A DNA stretch of 64,000 bases, from positions 210,953-274,952 of the forward strand of contig NZ_JAGGLU010000002.1 of the NCBI RefSeq assembly GCF_017874575.1. The letters are read 5' to 3'. The stretch comes from Lactobacillus colini (GTDB lineage Bacteria; Bacillota; Bacilli; Lactobacillales; Lactobacillaceae). Under the pieces are notes generated by a model. That model ran no database searches and was not told the origin of the DNA. It worked only from the letters and a program-made list of their open reading frames with translations. The position numbers were made by a program, and so were the translations under genes. This document shows, piece by piece, positions 16,233 through 25,286 of this stretch (positions are counted from its first letter, which is position 1; each line of letters opens with the position of its first letter).

Positions 16233-17039
16233 ATGAGCGAAAACTACGATACTAAATTAATTGGGGTAACTTCTGGTCGCAATTTCCGTGAATTAGGCGG
16301 CTATGAAACAATTACCGGTCAAAAAATCAAGTATAACAAGTTACTTAGAACTGGTAACCTAGCAGATTTAAACCAACATGACTTGAACTTGTTACATGAT
16401 TACGGTGTTAAATATGACGTTGACTTTCGAACTGAAAAAGAAAAAAACGACCATCCTGATATAATTCCAGAAGGTGCCCAATATGAATTTGTGCCAGTAT
16501 TTGGTGATGATTTAACCAATGCATCTAAGGGAATATTTACCTTAGAAACGTCTGCTGAAAAAGATCCTGAATTTGGCTTTAAACATATGTTTGAAGCATA
16601 TGAGGACATGATTAATGGTCAAACTGCCCAAAAAGCTTATCGCCGCTTTTTTGAATTATTATTAGCTAATACTCAAGACCAGGACGTATTATTATTCCAC
16701 TGCACAGCTGGTAAAGACAGAACTGGATTTGCGGCATTCTTGGTCCTATCAGCTCTGGGTGTACCACTAGCAACGATTAAGCATGACTACGTACTAACTA
16801 ATATTACTACACAAGACTTCGTCGAAAATATGCTTAAACAAGCTAAGGCCAAGGGATCAAGTGCTAGGGTCTTACAAGCAATTAATGATATTCAATCAGT
16901 CTACCCCGAATATCTTGACCATGCTATCCATGTCATTAATAAAGAGTATGGCAGTAGCAACAACTATTTAAAAGACGTTATGCACCTATCTATTAATGAT
17001 ATTATGGACTTGAGAAGAATCTATCTAACAAACGAATAA
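16233..17039 (+). CDS. Tyrosine/serine or lipid protein phosphatase
   Basis: A 268-residue member of the bacterial dual-specificity/tyrosine phosphatase family (Y_phosphatase3, like Listeria LipA). The P-loop is intact: FHCTAGKDRTGF, with catalytic Cys and Arg. The general-acid region and N-terminal SGRNFRELGGYET signature are present. No signal peptide, so it is cytosolic. Homologues dephosphorylate phosphotyrosine and sometimes phosphoinositides. Preceded by AAAGGAAG; transcribed alone between promoter sequence at about 16150-16210 and a terminator. Confidence 0.9.
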   Translation: MSENYDTKLIGVTSGRNFRELGGYETITGQKIKYNKLLRTGNLADLNQHDLNLLHDYGVKYDVDFRTEKEKNDHPDIIPEGAQYEFVPVFGDDLTNASKGIFTLETSAEKDPEFGFKHMFEAYEDMINGQTAQKAYRRFFELLLANTQDQDVLLFHCTAGKDRTGFAAFLVLSALGVPLATIKHDYVLTNITTQDFVENMLKQAKAKGSSARVLQAINDIQSVYPEYLDHAIHVINKEYGSSNNYLKDVMHLSINDIMDLRRIYLTNE

Positions 17040-17044
17040 TTAAC

Positions 17045-17071
17045 GAAAAAAGCTGCCCACAGGCAGCTTTT
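17045..17071. terminator. Bidirectional terminator
   Basis: AAAAAAGCTGCC, a four-base loop and GGCAGCTTTTT. It separates the phosphatase gene from the convergent PTS IIB gene, whose stop codon overlaps its right edge. Confidence 0.85.
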
Positions 17072-17385
17072 TAAGCATGTTTAGAATTGATTGACTCGAT
17101 TAAATTAGCTACCCGCTCTAAAACCGGCTTAGCTAAAGATGGCACTCGGTATAATATTCCTGAAGCTTCTATTACTGGGGTAGTGGTTTTAAAGGGAACT
17201 TTACCGACAGTCAAATAGCCATCATAATTTAATAATTTCTTTTCATTAACTTCGCTTATCTTGCAAGTATCAACAACTACCAATTGACTAATACTGCTAA
17301 GATTCTTTTCTACTGTTAGCTTAATAGCAGTTGCCGCATTTTCACCTGCTCCACAAGCAGCCAATAAGTGAATTTCTTTTTCCAT
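17071..17385 (-). CDS. PTS EIIB component, galactitol-like (orphan)
   Basis: A 104-residue EIIB domain. The phospho-acceptor Cys sits in the usual N-terminal loop (LLAACGAGENAATAI, Cys11). The galactitol/lactose-type fold normally shows CGTGxxTS here; this loop is variant. It overlaps the upstream EIIA gene by one base. No EIIC gene is beside it, so the pair either serves a permease elsewhere or has a regulatory role. Conclusions on sugar specificity are not possible. Confidence 0.78.
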   Translation of the reverse strand: MEKEIHLLAACGAGENAATAIKLTVEKNLSSISQLVVVDTCKISEVNEKKLLNYDGYLTVGKVPFKTTTPVIEASGILYRVPSLAKPVLERVANLIESINSKHA

Positions 17386-17867
17386 TATTTAAAATTTTCT
17401 TCTAACATTTGGTAAATAATTGCCGGGGAAGTTGAATTAAATAGTTCATTCAAATCATCTGGTGAACTGTCTGCTAAGAAGTCCATAATTCTTGCCAAAA
17501 TATTGGCATGCTTATCTGGATCATCGTTCAAAATCATAAACAAAAACTTAACTGGCAACTCTTCAGTTGGATTAACCATATTATTAAAAATCACCGAATT
17601 TTTCAAAGCAACTGGCACTATCAAACGAGTATTAACAAACTTTCCTTCAGTATGGGGAATTGCCACATTAGGCAACTCTCTAGAAAGTGGTCTCGTTAAA
17701 ATTCCAGTTGGATACTTTTCTTCACGTTCGATGATATTATCAATAAAGTCTCCCTTTACCAAATTCATTTCTAATAATTTTTGATATACGTCTTTAAATA
17801 TTTCACTACGATCAGTCTTATCTGTTACAAAAACAGCATCTTCTCTGAAAAGATCTTCTGAAGCCAT
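17385..17867 (-). CDS. PTS EIIA component, fructose/galactitol type (orphan)
   Basis: A 160-residue EIIA of the PTS_EIIA_2 family. The phospho-His lies in ELPNVAIPHTEGKFVNT. Downstream elements LKNSVIFNN and VKFLFMILNDDPDKHANIL are typical. It would receive phosphate from HPr and pass it to the adjacent EIIB. Neither EIIC nor sugar-metabolism genes are near, so the system is incomplete locally. AAGGAG-like sequence precedes the ATG. Confidence 0.85.
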   Translation of the reverse strand: MASEDLFREDAVFVTDKTDRSEIFKDVYQKLLEMNLVKGDFIDNIIEREEKYPTGILTRPLSRELPNVAIPHTEGKFVNTRLIVPVALKNSVIFNNMVNPTEELPVKFLFMILNDDPDKHANILARIMDFLADSSPDDLNELFNSTSPAIIYQMLEENFK

Positions 17868-18031
17868 TTTTTATTGCTCCTTATAATTTAAATATTTTTT
17901 ATCTACTAATCCATTATAAGCCAAAGCTTGAGACAAATTGAAGTGATAAATTACAATAGTCAAGTCTAGAGTTAAAGTTTTTTTCTGGTAAGGTAGTAAT
18001 GAAAGTTAGACAAATTTTAAAGGAGTATTTT

Positions 18032-18508
18032 ATGACTAAACAAAAAACTGTTTACTTTGGCGCCGGATGGTTCTCTGACGTCCAAAACAAAGCTTATAAA
18101 GAAGCAATAAAGGCTCTTGAAGCTAATCCAACTATTGATTTAGAAAATAGCTACGTACCACTTCAAAATCAATATAAGAACATCCGTGTTGATGAGCACC
18201 CTGAATATTTACATGATAAGGAGTGGGCACAAGCAACCTTTAATGGCGACTTAATCGGTATTAGAACTAGTGACATTATGCTGGGTGTTTATGTTCCTAA
18301 AGAAGAAGATGTTGGCCTGGGTATGGAATTAGGCTATGCAATGGGACAAGGCAAATATATATTATTAGTTATTCCAGATGAATTCTACGGCCAAGCTATC
18401 AACTTAATGAGTTGGGGCGTTGCTGATAACATTATCAAGATGAGCGAATTAAAAGATTTCAACTTCAACCAACCCCGCTTTAACTTCTACGATGGTGCTG
18501 TTTACTAA
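18032..18508 (+). CDS. ndt: Nucleoside 2-deoxyribosyltransferase
   Basis: 158 residues from ATG 18032, placed by AAAGGAG six bases upstream; the frame extends 11 codons further without a site. The sequence is very close to L. leichmannii/L. helveticus type-II enzymes: VYFGAGWFSDVQNKAYKEA, then VDEHPEYLHDKEWA. The nucleophile Glu99 is in DVGLGMELGYA, and the C-terminus PRFNFYDGAVY completes the neighbouring active site. It exchanges purine and pyrimidine bases between 2'-deoxyribosides, a salvage route in lactobacilli that lack full deoxynucleotide synthesis. It is monocistronic. Confidence 0.96.
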   Translation: MTKQKTVYFGAGWFSDVQNKAYKEAIKALEANPTIDLENSYVPLQNQYKNIRVDEHPEYLHDKEWAQATFNGDLIGIRTSDIMLGVYVPKEEDVGLGMELGYAMGQGKYILLVIPDEFYGQAINLMSWGVADNIIKMSELKDFNFNQPRFNFYDGAVY

Positions 18509-18511
18509 TAC

Positions 18512-18540
18512 AAAAGGGACTCTTAATGAGTCCCTTTTTA
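18512..18540. terminator. Bidirectional terminator between ndt and nagA
   Basis: AAAAGGGACTC, loop TTAAT, GAGTCCCTTTTT. It serves both convergent genes. Confidence 0.88.
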
Positions 18541-18541
18541 T

Positions 18542-19699
18542 TTAAGCTTTATATCTAGATACACCATCTAAGTAGGTTTCAACAACAGTCATATCATGGT
18601 TCAAAACAATGAAGTCAGCCGGCTTATCAGGCTTAATGGAACCACAATTAGCTAAAATATGACTACTCTTAGCTGGCACATAGCTTGCCATCATAACTGC
18701 ATCTTCAGCAGTTGCAACATTCCAATCAACGACATTTTTAACTGCATCCTTTAACTCTAAGATACTACCAGCTAAATTATCGCCATCCTTCAGTCGGGCC
18801 ATTCCATCTCTTACATAAACCGGTAATTCCCCTAGCATATAGTCGCCATCTGGCATCATTCCCGCTTCCATACAGTCAGTAATTAAGGCAATATGTTCTG
18901 GACCACGTGCATTGACTAAGGCCCGCACTGCCGGTTCTTCAACATGGTGACCATCACAGATTAACTCATCAGTAGTTAATCTAGAAGCATAAGCTGCACC
19001 AACCAAGTTAGGGGAATGTTGTGATAGGGGCTCCATTCCATTATAAGTATGACAAAACATCGTTGCTCCAGCTTCAACACAGGCAATCGCATCTTTAAAG
19101 TTAGAAGCTGAATGACCTAAAGAAACGACAACTCCTTCTTTAACTGCAGCTCTTACGAATTCTCTAGCACCGCTTCTTTCTGGTGCCATCGAAATCTTGA
19201 CTAACATATTATTTGAAGCCTTACGCCACTTCTTAAGCTTAGCAATAGATGGATCTGTCATATATTTAGGATTCTCTGCTCCAGCATGTTCTGGAGTAAA
19301 GAATGGCCCTTCAAAGTGAATCCCCTGAATTTTAGCACCAGTTTCTTGACCTTGGTGCTCGGCAAACATCTGACATATTCTAGTCAAGGTATCGTCACTA
19401 GCTGTAATAGTAGTTGGTAGCCAGCTCGTAACACCTGCCCTAAGTAAGCCTTCAGAGATCTTATTAATGCCTTCCCAGTCACTCTTCATCACATCCTCTT
19501 TTAAACTGCCATGAATGTGAGTGTCAACATAACCAGGCGCTACCCACTTATCACCATATTCAAGAATTTTACCATGACTTGGTCTTTGAGCTTCTGAATA
19601 ATAAAAGCCAAATTTGCCATCATCTTGAACTTCAAGATAGCCGCCAATTTCTGTTCTATTTTCTAAGAAAAACTTCCCCGCATGAATATAGTAAGTCAT
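18542..19699 (-). CDS. nagA: N-acetylglucosamine-6-phosphate deacetylase
   Basis: 385 residues from ATG 19699, placed by AAGGAAGAAG; the frame extends 11 codons further without a site. Amidohydrolase-fold markers are all present: APGYVDTHIHG, GIHFEGPFF, SLGHSASNF, FCHTYNGMEPLSQ, DGHHVEEPAV and LITDCMEAGMMPDG (catalytic Asp). It converts GlcNAc-6-P to GlcN-6-P, feeding cell-wall synthesis or glycolysis. NagB is not adjacent. The gene is divergent from the large GH31-like gene. Confidence 0.94.
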   Translation of the reverse strand: MTYYIHAGKFFLENRTEIGGYLEVQDDGKFGFYYSEAQRPSHGKILEYGDKWVAPGYVDTHIHGSLKEDVMKSDWEGINKISEGLLRAGVTSWLPTTITASDDTLTRICQMFAEHQGQETGAKIQGIHFEGPFFTPEHAGAENPKYMTDPSIAKLKKWRKASNNMLVKISMAPERSGAREFVRAAVKEGVVVSLGHSASNFKDAIACVEAGATMFCHTYNGMEPLSQHSPNLVGAAYASRLTTDELICDGHHVEEPAVRALVNARGPEHIALITDCMEAGMMPDGDYMLGELPVYVRDGMARLKDGDNLAGSILELKDAVKNVVDWNVATAEDAVMMASYVPAKSSHILANCGSIKPDKPADFIVLNHDMTVVETYLDGVSRYKA

Positions 19700-19860
19700 A
19701 TTAATCTTCTTCCTTAATTTGGTATAGACCATATTTTATAATTAAATAATAGCGATTTCTTTACTTATTGTCAATTGAAAAAAGCATTATAGTAAGTTTT
19801 TCGTTATAATAAAAGATAAATAACGATTAAAAATAAATTTTATTGTAGAGAAGTTTTGAT

Positions 19861-22800
19861 ATGTCTGAATTAAATAATCAACAAGAACATCCAATTAGTC
19901 CTTTGACCAAAGTTGCCAAGGGGACACGTTTTTATGAATTACAATTTGCTGGCGGCGAAAGAGCCCGCTTATATATTGTAGCTGAAGGAATTTTTAGGCT
20001 AGTTTTAGATCCAAGTCAAGAATTTGCACCACTAGATCCAGCATTAACCATTCCAATTAGCGACTTTAGTCTGCGTCCATTTGAAGAATCACAACTGCTC
20101 GTCACAGATGAAACTTTTACTATTAAGAGTGCCCAATATTCACTTCGCTTGCAAAAGAATCCCGCCCTCTTTAGTATTTTTGATGATAATTTGCATCGCT
20201 ATCGTTTAAAGCAGGAGCGGTCGCTTCAGATTGGACCTAGCTCAACTAGCGAGATTCTTTTTCAAAATAAAAATGAATTCTATTATGGCGGTGGTATGCA
20301 AAATGGTCGCTTTAGTCACAAGGGACACACCATTGAAATTAAAAACACCAATTTAACTGGTCGTGATGGTGTAGCTGTTCCTGAGAGCTTCTTTTGGTCT
20401 AATGCTGGCTTTGCTGAATTACGCAATACTTGGCAAGATGGGCTTTACAACTTTAACTTTGAAGATGGTCAAGCAGTTGCTATCAGCCATCAAAGTCCGA
20501 TTTTTGATAGTTTTTATTTAATTGGTGACACACCAGCTGCCCTAATTAGCCAATATTATAGGTTAACTGGCAAGCCGCTGTTCCTACCTAAGTATGCCTT
20601 AGAATTAGGACATATCGGCAACTTTATCGAAACAGCTTGGAGTGATGCTAAAGCACAGGATTTAAGTTCCATTAAATTCGAAGACGGCAATAATTATATG
20701 CAAACAACTGATAAAGATAAAATTGTTGCCCATTCATCCCTCAATGGTGAAGATAAGTATCAATTTTCAGCTCGAGCAATGGTCGAACGTTACCAAAAAA
20801 ACGATATTGATCTCAAATGGATTATTCCTAATTTTAAGAGCAATACCCCTCTAGGAATTGAATCAGTTGATAGCTTCACTGAATTTGCTGAAAAAAACGG
20901 CATTAAAGTTGGGTATTACAACGCCTTGCCTACTAATGCACCTGCCAACTTAGTACTCACTAAAAAAGCACACGCCAGCTCGAGCAATGGTCAATTGCTA
21001 AAAAACATTGCCACAATTAGTAAAGAACTCGTGAAAAAGAACGCCAACAATCGCCCTTGGGTCATGTCTTCAAATGGTTGGAGTGCAATTCAAACCTTGG
21101 CTACCACCGCAATTGATGGCGTTGGTGGAGAATGGGATGAAATTGCTACTCAAGTTGACAGCTTCATCGGAATGTCGCTTTCAGGTCAGCCAAATGTCGG
21201 CGGGGCAATTGATGGTGCATATAGTGGTGGTAACGCACAAGTTAGTGTCCGTGACTTAGAATGGAAGATCTTTACCCCACTTTTATTCAATATGGATAAT
21301 TTTGGCTCTGTGCAAAAGACCCCATTTGCCTTTAATTCCAAGATAACTAGAATTAATAAGGCCTACCTAAACTTAAGAAAGCAATTATTACCATACCTTT
21401 ATACCCTTACAAGAACAGCCCAAGCTGGTAATCCTGTAATTCGCCCCCTATTTATCTCTTTCCCACATGAAAGGATTAATTACACCGACCAGATCAAGCA
21501 TGAGTTTATGTTAGGTGACAGCTTATTAATTGCACCAATTACCAATGGTCGTGAAGATAGTGATGGTAACTCTATTAAGGATAACCTCTACTTACCAGAC
21601 CATAGGACTGTTTGGATCGACTTATTCACTGGTGAAAAATTACTCGGTGGTCGCTTCTATGATAAGTTCTACTATCCTCTCTGGCACTTGCCAGTCTTTG
21701 TCCGTGGCGGGGCAATTATCCAGACTGGTCTTCGCAGTGCAAATATCTTCCCGCAAGGACAGAGTTCCAAGGTATTGTATGATGACGACGGCGCTACTAA
21801 CCAATATGAAAAAGGCCACTTTGCCACAACTAAGGTTGAAAGTTCACTTGATGGCGCTAACTTAGAAGTTACAGTTCACCCAACTGAAGGTAATTATGAA
21901 GGCCTCAGCCTCCACCAAACTACCCGACTAAATATTATGGCTGACCGCTACCCTGGCCGAGTAATCTTGAAGATTAACGATGAACCAATGGAATTAAGAG
22001 AATACCGTGATGAAAAGAGCTTTGAACAAGCTGAATCTGGTTACTTCTTCAAGCAAGACTTCATGCCATGTAAGAAGTTCGGTCAATTTACAGGGCAACT
22101 TCAACCAGCAGTTCAAATTAAGCTTGATTCTAAAGACATCTCGCAAACCGAATATAAAATTAAAATCGAAAACTTTAGTTACGCTAGCCAAGTAGAACGC
22201 CATGCTATTATTGATTCTGCGATGAGCTCACCTCGTAGTGCAGCAATCTTAACCGAACGCCTAACTTCACGTAGTATCACACTAACTTGGACTAACCCGC
22301 CAGCCTTCGCTCAAAAGAATGTTACTGCAGATATTGAAGTTAACGGCTTAGTTCATACTAATATTGATGGCGATACTTTCACCTTCCATGAACTACAACC
22401 AAATACTCGCTACCGTTTTAGAATTAGAAACAAGTTTGGTACTAAGGTTTCAGATTGGTCAGAATACTTTGGCACTAAGACCAAGCCAGATCAAATGAAC
22501 TATGCGATTAAAAATATTGCAGTTGAAAGTACGCTTAAGTCCAATCCAGAATGGCCACTATCTAACTTAGTTGACTTACGATTAGGTAGCGAATGGCTAA
22601 CTCAAGAAAAGATAACCGATGAAAAGCATTTAGAACTAACCTTTAGCTTCGATCATGCCTATAAATTAAGCAGGATGGTATACATTCCACGCTCACGCGA
22701 CCACAAAGGTCATATTCTTAGAGCGCAGGTCGCAATCTCTAAAGATGGCGAAAATTACAGTGACTACAGTAAAGAATACAACTGGCCAAATGACGCTAAG

Positions 22801-22917
22801 AATAAGGTCATCGGGATGCGTGATGTTATAGCTAAATCGATCAAATTAAGAGTATTACTATCAACCGACGGACTTGCATCAGCCAAGGAAATACTATTCT
22901 TCGTGGCTAAAGATTAA
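19861..22917 (+). CDS. GH31-like glycosidase with FN3 and F5/8C domains; nucleophile apparently lost
   Basis: 1018 residues, no signal peptide. The N-terminal beta-sandwich includes EFYYGGGMQNGRFSHKG. The barrel covers about 240-620, with GLSGQPNVG-like SLSGQPNVGGAIDG at about 440. A proximal C-terminal beta domain follows to about 760. An FN3-like domain lies at about 795-880 (SRSITLTWTNPP; LQPNTRYRFRIRN) and a discoidin-type F5/8C domain at about 890-1018. In related GH31 enzymes the nucleophile is in a KTDVAW-type strand. The matching position here reads VLTKKAHA (365-372), with no Asp. The acid/base Asp seems kept (D419, before GVGGEW). So it may be a pseudoenzyme, transglycosylase variant or carbohydrate-binding protein. 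The lipoprotein gene follows after 17 bp. Confidence 0.82.
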   Translation: MSELNNQQEHPISPLTKVAKGTRFYELQFAGGERARLYIVAEGIFRLVLDPSQEFAPLDPALTIPISDFSLRPFEESQLLVTDETFTIKSAQYSLRLQKNPALFSIFDDNLHRYRLKQERSLQIGPSSTSEILFQNKNEFYYGGGMQNGRFSHKGHTIEIKNTNLTGRDGVAVPESFFWSNAGFAELRNTWQDGLYNFNFEDGQAVAISHQSPIFDSFYLIGDTPAALISQYYRLTGKPLFLPKYALELGHIGNFIETAWSDAKAQDLSSIKFEDGNNYMQTTDKDKIVAHSSLNGEDKYQFSARAMVERYQKNDIDLKWIIPNFKSNTPLGIESVDSFTEFAEKNGIKVGYYNALPTNAPANLVLTKKAHASSSNGQLLKNIATISKELVKKNANNRPWVMSSNGWSAIQTLATTAIDGVGGEWDEIATQVDSFIGMSLSGQPNVGGAIDGAYSGGNAQVSVRDLEWKIFTPLLFNMDNFGSVQKTPFAFNSKITRINKAYLNLRKQLLPYLYTLTRTAQAGNPVIRPLFISFPHERINYTDQIKHEFMLGDSLLIAPITNGREDSDGNSIKDNLYLPDHRTVWIDLFTGEKLLGGRFYDKFYYPLWHLPVFVRGGAIIQTGLRSANIFPQGQSSKVLYDDDGATNQYEKGHFATTKVESSLDGANLEVTVHPTEGNYEGLSLHQTTRLNIMADRYPGRVILKINDEPMELREYRDEKSFEQAESGYFFKQDFMPCKKFGQFTGQLQPAVQIKLDSKDISQTEYKIKIENFSYASQVERHAIIDSAMSSPRSAAILTERLTSRSITLTWTNPPAFAQKNVTADIEVNGLVHTNIDGDTFTFHELQPNTRYRFRIRNKFGTKVSDWSEYFGTKTKPDQMNYAIKNIAVESTLKSNPEWPLSNLVDLRLGSEWLTQEKITDEKHLELTFSFDHAYKLSRMVYIPRSRDHKGHILRAQVAISKDGENYSDYSKEYNWPNDAKNKVIGMRDVIAKSIKLRVLLSTDGLASAKEILFFVAKD

Positions 22918-22934
22918 TAAATGGAGAAAACAAT

Positions 22935-23666
22935 ATGCGTAAATTAATTTCAACTAGCGTTCTTGCTACAGCAATGGTTACATTACTATCGGGTTGTTAT
23001 AGCGTAAAGCATACTGATAGCCATAGTCATCATAATGTTGAAATACATAGTCAAAAGATAGTTTCTGAGAATCTTTCTCAACAGAAGTTTTCTAACCTAA
23101 AGATTGATGTTTCAGACGCTGACATTATCTTTAAAAATGGGTCTAATTATCAGGTCAAATATACTGGTAATAAAAAAACTAAACCTACCGTTCAGCAAAA
23201 TGGCGACAGTCTAACTATTAAAGATAAGTCATCATTTTCAATTGATTCTGATGCAGACGCTACGCTTACAATTACTATCCCTGAAAAATTACTAGATAAA
23301 GTTGATATTTCAACTAATGATGGTGACATTTCTGGTGAAAATATCCATGCTCAGACTATTAACTTATCTTCTGATGACGGTGATGTTAAGTTCGACGATT
23401 TAACTGCTAAAGATGGTAAGATTAACCTCTCTGATGGTGATATTCATCTTAAAAACCTGAAAACAACCAGTGGCTTCAATATTAATACTGACGATGGGGA
23501 TGTTATGATCCACAAGACTAACGCCAGTGGATTATCATTAACTGCAGATGATGGAATTATCAGTGTTGCTAGTGATAGAACTAATACTGCAACATATAAG
23601 AAGAACATTCATTCTAAGAATGTCTTACACATTTCAACTTCAGACGGTGATATTACAGTTAGATAA
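22935..23666 (+). CDS. DUF4097 beta-helix lipoprotein
   Basis: A 243-residue lipoprotein. The signal sequence ends in lipobox LLSGC (Cys21). A His-rich stretch (KHTDSHSHHN) follows. The rest is a DUF4097-type right-handed repeat with recurring D-G-D turns (TNDGDIS, SDDGDVK, LSDGDIH, TDDGDVM, TSDGDIT). Such proteins are surface-exposed with unknown ligand; the acidic DGD turns could bind cations. Only 17 bp follow the GH31-like gene, so they are likely one transcript, ended by the terminator at 23665-23694. Confidence 0.85.
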   Translation: MRKLISTSVLATAMVTLLSGCYSVKHTDSHSHHNVEIHSQKIVSENLSQQKFSNLKIDVSDADIIFKNGSNYQVKYTGNKKTKPTVQQNGDSLTIKDKSSFSIDSDADATLTITIPEKLLDKVDISTNDGDISGENIHAQTINLSSDDGDVKFDDLTAKDGKINLSDGDIHLKNLKTTSGFNINTDDGDVMIHKTNASGLSLTADDGIISVASDRTNTATYKKNIHSKNVLHISTSDGDITVR

Positions 23667-23694
23667 AAAAAGAAGGCAAATGCCTTCTTTTTTT
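23665..23694. terminator. Bidirectional terminator
   Basis: AAAAAAAGAAGGCA, two-base loop, TGCCTTCTTTTTTT. It lies between the lipoprotein gene and the convergent esterase gene, whose stop codon touches its right edge. Confidence 0.88.
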
Positions 23695-24517
23695 ATGCCG
23701 CAATTTTCAAATGTTGTAGCCATTCAATACTCATCTTGAACCACCTAGCTGCATGAGGGTTTACCAGCCAAGGCTTATCCTTATATTCTAAATTAGCTAA
23801 GCCTAGCGAATAACCATGCATCCCCTTATCAAACAAGTGGGCTTCAAATGGCACATTATGCTCTCTCAATGCTGTTAAATATTCAATCGCATTATTAATC
23901 AATACAACTGCATCATCAACCGTTTGAAAGATAAATGTTGGTGGTGTCTGCTTAGTCACTCCCTTAGCAGTATCTAATAACTCTGCTTCTTTAGGTAGAT
24001 AGGCCATTTGCGCTGCAGGGACCTCAATCCCTATCTTATTAATGTCAATCAGGGGATAGCCAAGAATTGTCGCATTCGGTGCAACTTCATCATGCTTGAA
24101 GCCAAATTTATTTTGCCACTTTTGACTTTCAGCCATTACATTGACTGCACTTGCGACATGACCACCTGCTGAAAAGCCAATTGTAACAATCTTATCAGGA
24201 TCAATACCTAGCTTTTCACTATTGTCCCTAAAATACTTGATAGCCATCAAGCCGCTCAGAGCCGCATCAGGATATATCGGCTGAGGATCTGTTACCAAGT
24301 TATAGGATATAATTGCACATTCAAAACCATACATCGCATAAGCTAGGGCCACAGGCTCTCCTTCTCTTAAACTTATGTGCGTAAAATGTCCGCCAGGAAA
24401 AATAACCATCAATGGCCTTTTCCTTATCTTCAAGCGTGTGTCTTCTTGTAATTGATAATAGTTGACCTTAAATTTACAATTATTAAAATTAGTTAACTCC
24501 AACTCTCTAACTTTCAT
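23693..24517 (-). CDS. Alpha/beta-hydrolase, acetyl-esterase type
   Basis: 274 residues. The oxyanion motif is GGHFTH-like (VIFPGGHFTHISL). The nucleophile elbow is GFSAGGHVA, the acid is in FQTVDDAVV and the His is in DKGMHGYSLG. The full catalytic triad is therefore visible. This is the family annotated as xylan or cephalosporin acetylesterase-like/lipase-like hydrolases. Cytosolic (no signal). Substrate probably a short-chain acyl ester; not determined. It lies downstream of the YibE/F pair in the same direction. Confidence 0.88.
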   Translation of the reverse strand: MKVRELELTNFNNCKFKVNYYQLQEDTRLKIRKRPLMVIFPGGHFTHISLREGEPVALAYAMYGFECAIISYNLVTDPQPIYPDAALSGLMAIKYFRDNSEKLGIDPDKIVTIGFSAGGHVASAVNVMAESQKWQNKFGFKHDEVAPNATILGYPLIDINKIGIEVPAAQMAYLPKEAELLDTAKGVTKQTPPTFIFQTVDDAVVLINNAIEYLTALREHNVPFEAHLFDKGMHGYSLGLANLEYKDKPWLVNPHAARWFKMSIEWLQHLKIAA

Positions 24518-24530
24518 ATCCTACCTTCTT

Positions 24531-25286
24531 CTAATGATTATCTTTATCTAATGTATGTGCTAATAAATAAGTTGTCAGCGGTATTGTTAACAAGACACCG
24601 ATAAACGAATAAATAATAATCATGCTCTCACTTATAAAAAGCTTATCATTTAAAATATCAAAAAGTGAATAATTTAGTCTCATATACCAAATAAAAAGTG
24701 GTAAAAAGCTGCCGAACAACCCGAATAAAATGGTATTTAAAGCCGTTCCTAAAATATCCGTCCCTACTTGGTTACCGTTATGAAGTAACTGGGTTCGATT
24801 GATATTAGGATCATGGCGCTTCAGTTCTAAAAGACCCGCGCTCATTGCAACACTAGCTTCTGCAATTGCTCCTAGAGTTGAAAAAATAGTCACAATAATT
24901 GAAATCTGAGGAAAGCTAATACCTACATTTAAAGACAGTCCTACAAGTTCTTCACTAGCTTGATCACCAAAGCCAGCTGCTTGGGCAAAGTGCTCAAAAA
25001 TAATTATTGTCAAAATAATTGTTACGCTTACTAATAACGCCGTTATGAATGAATTTTTGGCAACGGCATAATCATGCGTCCCCAAATAAATTATTGTCAA
25101 TAACTTGAGCGGAATAAAAATTATCCCTACCCAAACTATATCTACACCCCAAGAGATAAGTAAGGCTACTAGGATTACTAGGCAAGCATTAAGTATTACG
25201 CTCAGGTAACTTTTTAAACCTGTTGTGCCACCAACAATTAACATCAAGGCAAATAATAAAATTAATAAAGCAGTCAGGGTATTCAT
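24531..25286 (-). CDS. YibE/F family membrane protein (short subunit)
   Basis: 251 residues with about seven hydrophobic helices. The YibE/F conserved region is recognisable: IFSTLGAIAEASVAMSAGLLEL, then a polar segment HDPNINRTQLLHNGNQVGTDILGT. It starts inside the stop of the longer YibE/F gene (ATGA-type 4-bp overlap), so the two are co-translated and probably form a complex. Function unknown; some members are proposed transporters. Confidence 0.85.
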   Translation of the reverse strand: MNTLTALLILLFALMLIVGGTTGLKSYLSVILNACLVILVALLISWGVDIVWVGIIFIPLKLLTIIYLGTHDYAVAKNSFITALLVSVTIILTIIIFEHFAQAAGFGDQASEELVGLSLNVGISFPQISIIVTIFSTLGAIAEASVAMSAGLLELKRHDPNINRTQLLHNGNQVGTDILGTALNTILFGLFGSFLPLFIWYMRLNYSLFDILNDKLFISESMIIIYSFIGVLLTIPLTTYLLAHTLDKDNH

